Shown: positions 63,019-64,000 of the stretch, piece after piece
Position numbering within the stretch: position 1 is the first letter of the stretch
Layout of the letters: each line of letters begins with the position of its first letter
Assembly (NCBI RefSeq): GCF_050589685.1
Contig: NZ_JBNGOS010000016.1
Location: 62,001 to 126,000, forward strand
Source: Saccharicrinis sp050589685
GTDB taxonomy: Bacteria; Bacteroidota; Bacteroidia; Bacteroidales; Marinilabiliaceae
Direction of reading: 5' to 3'
Length of the DNA: 64,000 nucleotides
Position numbers and translations under genes: made by a program
Notes under the pieces: generated by a model
What the model saw: only the letters and a program-made list of their open reading frames with translations
Databases searched by the model: none
Told to the model about the DNA's origin: nothing

Positions 63019-63934
63019 AACTCTCCTTACAGTTGGAGTACTATTCGTGTTGGTTTCCTATAGCGTTAAAGCACAGGAAGACTTATTAGGACTTTTAAAT
63101 GCCCAGGAAGATTCTGCAATAAATTACACCATTGCTACTTTTAAAAGCACCAGAATTGTAAGCGGACATTCTATAGAAACCAATGCAGAAGGTGTTTTGA
63201 ACTTTACGATTGGACATCGCTTTGGCCCCATTAATTCAGGTTGGAGAAATTTATATGGACTGGATAATGCCACAATACGTTTGGGATTCGATTACGGACT
63301 TACAGATCAAATAAATATTGGAATTGGGAGGGCGTCATTTCAAAAGACCATAGATGGTACTTTTAAATGGAAGTTCCTTAGACAGCAAACCGGCTTTAAA
63401 AACTTCCCCTTCACTGCTACTGCAGTAGGTACGGTATACATTAATACAAGCGAATGGAGTAATCCTGATAGAGATAATATTTCCTCTTCCCGTATAGCTT
63501 ATCATTATTCCCTTCTTCTGGCACGAAAGTTTGGAGAAACTGTATCTCTGCAGCTTATGCCCACTGTAGTGCACCGCAACCTGGTGCCCGCCACGGAAGA
63601 TCAGAATAGTATTGTATCTGTTGGGACTGGAACATCCATAAAAATCACAAACTCTTTGCGTTTCAATGCCGAATATTTCTTTATACCTGATGGACAAATA
63701 TCCAGTGATATTGCTGGTCTCAAAGTACGAAATTCGCTATCCCTTGGAATTGATCTTGAAACCGGTGGTCACGTTTTTCAACTACACCTTACCAATAGCC
63801 GCGGTATGACGGAAAAATATCTTATTGGAGAAAACACAGGAAGCTGGGGTAATGGGGATATTCATTTCGGATTTAATGTTAGCCGGGTATTTACGCTCAA
63901 AAAGCCAAAAGAATTTAGAAAGAAAACCTTATAA
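63005..63934 (+). CDS. DUF5777 family beta-barrel protein
   Basis: 309 residues with signal peptide (LTVGVLFVLVSYSVKAQ). Amphipathic strands throughout and a family-typical opening LLGLLNAQEDSAINYTIATFKSTRIVSGHSIETNAEGVLNFTIGHRFG; also LYGLDNATIRLGFDYGLTDQINIGIGRAS and GNGDIHFGFNVSRVFTLKKP. Outer-membrane barrel, a plausible docking or transport partner for the periplasmic YceI/cytochrome of the same operon (inference). The aromatic C-terminal signal is weak (ends KPKEFRKKTL). Confidence 0.85.
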   Translation: MKKCKTLLTVGVLFVLVSYSVKAQEDLLGLLNAQEDSAINYTIATFKSTRIVSGHSIETNAEGVLNFTIGHRFGPINSGWRNLYGLDNATIRLGFDYGLTDQINIGIGRASFQKTIDGTFKWKFLRQQTGFKNFPFTATAVGTVYINTSEWSNPDRDNISSSRIAYHYSLLLARKFGETVSLQLMPTVVHRNLVPATEDQNSIVSVGTGTSIKITNSLRFNAEYFFIPDGQISSDIAGLKVRNSLSLGIDLETGGHVFQLHLTNSRGMTEKYLIGENTGSWGNGDIHFGFNVSRVFTLKKPKEFRKKTL

Positions 63935-63953
63935 CAACTAAAAATCAATAATT

Positions 63954-64000
63954 ATGAAACAACTTTACTGCTTTAAGAATTTTAGAATGTTTTTGCTAGC
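63954..64000 (+). CDS. start of another gene, cut by the window end
   Basis: ATG at 63954, 19 bases after the DUF5777 stop, opens MKQLYCFKNFRMFLLA before the sequence ends; the beginning looks like a signal peptide, so a further envelope protein of the same operon is likely. Nothing more can be said. Confidence 0.5.
   Translation, partial: MKQLYCFKNFRMFLL

Overview
The window (64 kb, draft assembly with one 98-base run of N) comes from a member of the Bacteroidota, most likely a marine or sediment Marinilabiliales/Bacteroidales-type bacterium. The evidence is a SprB-repeat protein with a type IX secretion sorting domain, families largely confined to the phylum (DUF4834, DUF6427, DUF5777, DUF2723), a type II NADH dehydrogenase, a GH16 glycanase of the kind used on algal polysaccharides, and TAnnTTTG-type -7 promoter elements. 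The order-level placement is inference. No rRNA, CRISPR array or intact prophage is visible.

Layout. 1-10 kb: end of an Omp85 protein, ndh, a PfkB kinase, two identical tRNA-Asn genes beside the assembly gap, two histidine kinases, an MFS transporter and typA. 9.5-20 kb is the accessory part: TfoX-like and DsrE-like small proteins, a broken DUF3267 gene, a LURP-one-like protein, a dispersed repeat, two TIM-barrel proteins, a GH16 lipoprotein, an uncharacterised gene pair, and an A+T-rich TIR-STAND-TPR immune-type gene. That last gene reads in one frame over 2.5 kb but carries four in-frame TAA codons. 20-32.8 kb: alpha-2-macroglobulin, a PhoD-like phosphatase, a two-gene cytochrome bd-like oxidoreductase with c-type haem domains, a TonB remnant, DUF4834, a CtpA protease and dCMP deaminase. 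33-42.7 kb: secreted SprB protein, tsaB, DUF3108, efp, a SpoIIE-type phosphatase and a YfhO membrane protein. 42.7-48 kb: three copies in the window (one at 36 kb, two here) of a conserved motif that precedes terminator hairpins, an IS701-type remnant, pfk-pyk, and an outer-membrane pseudogene carrying the second copy of the dispersed repeat. 48-57 kb: a compact five-gene operon (DUF2723, polysaccharide deacetylase, purD, DUF6427, carbamoyltransferase). 57.6-64 kb: a translationally coupled operon of YceI, LytS-type sensor, LytTR regulator, OB-fold protein, c-type cytochrome, second YceI and DUF5777 barrel.

How genes work together. ndh and the bd-like/cytochrome c pair belong to respiration; pfk and pyk are the two committed glycolytic kinases side by side; tsaB, efp and typA serve translation. 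The last operon looks like a regulated periplasmic redox or lipid-carrier system under its own two-component control. The most unusual items are the four-TAA TIR-STAND-TPR gene, the short ORF/motif/terminator modules, the bd-like oxidoreductase without a recognisable quinol loop, and the YceI/cytochrome/DUF5777 operon.
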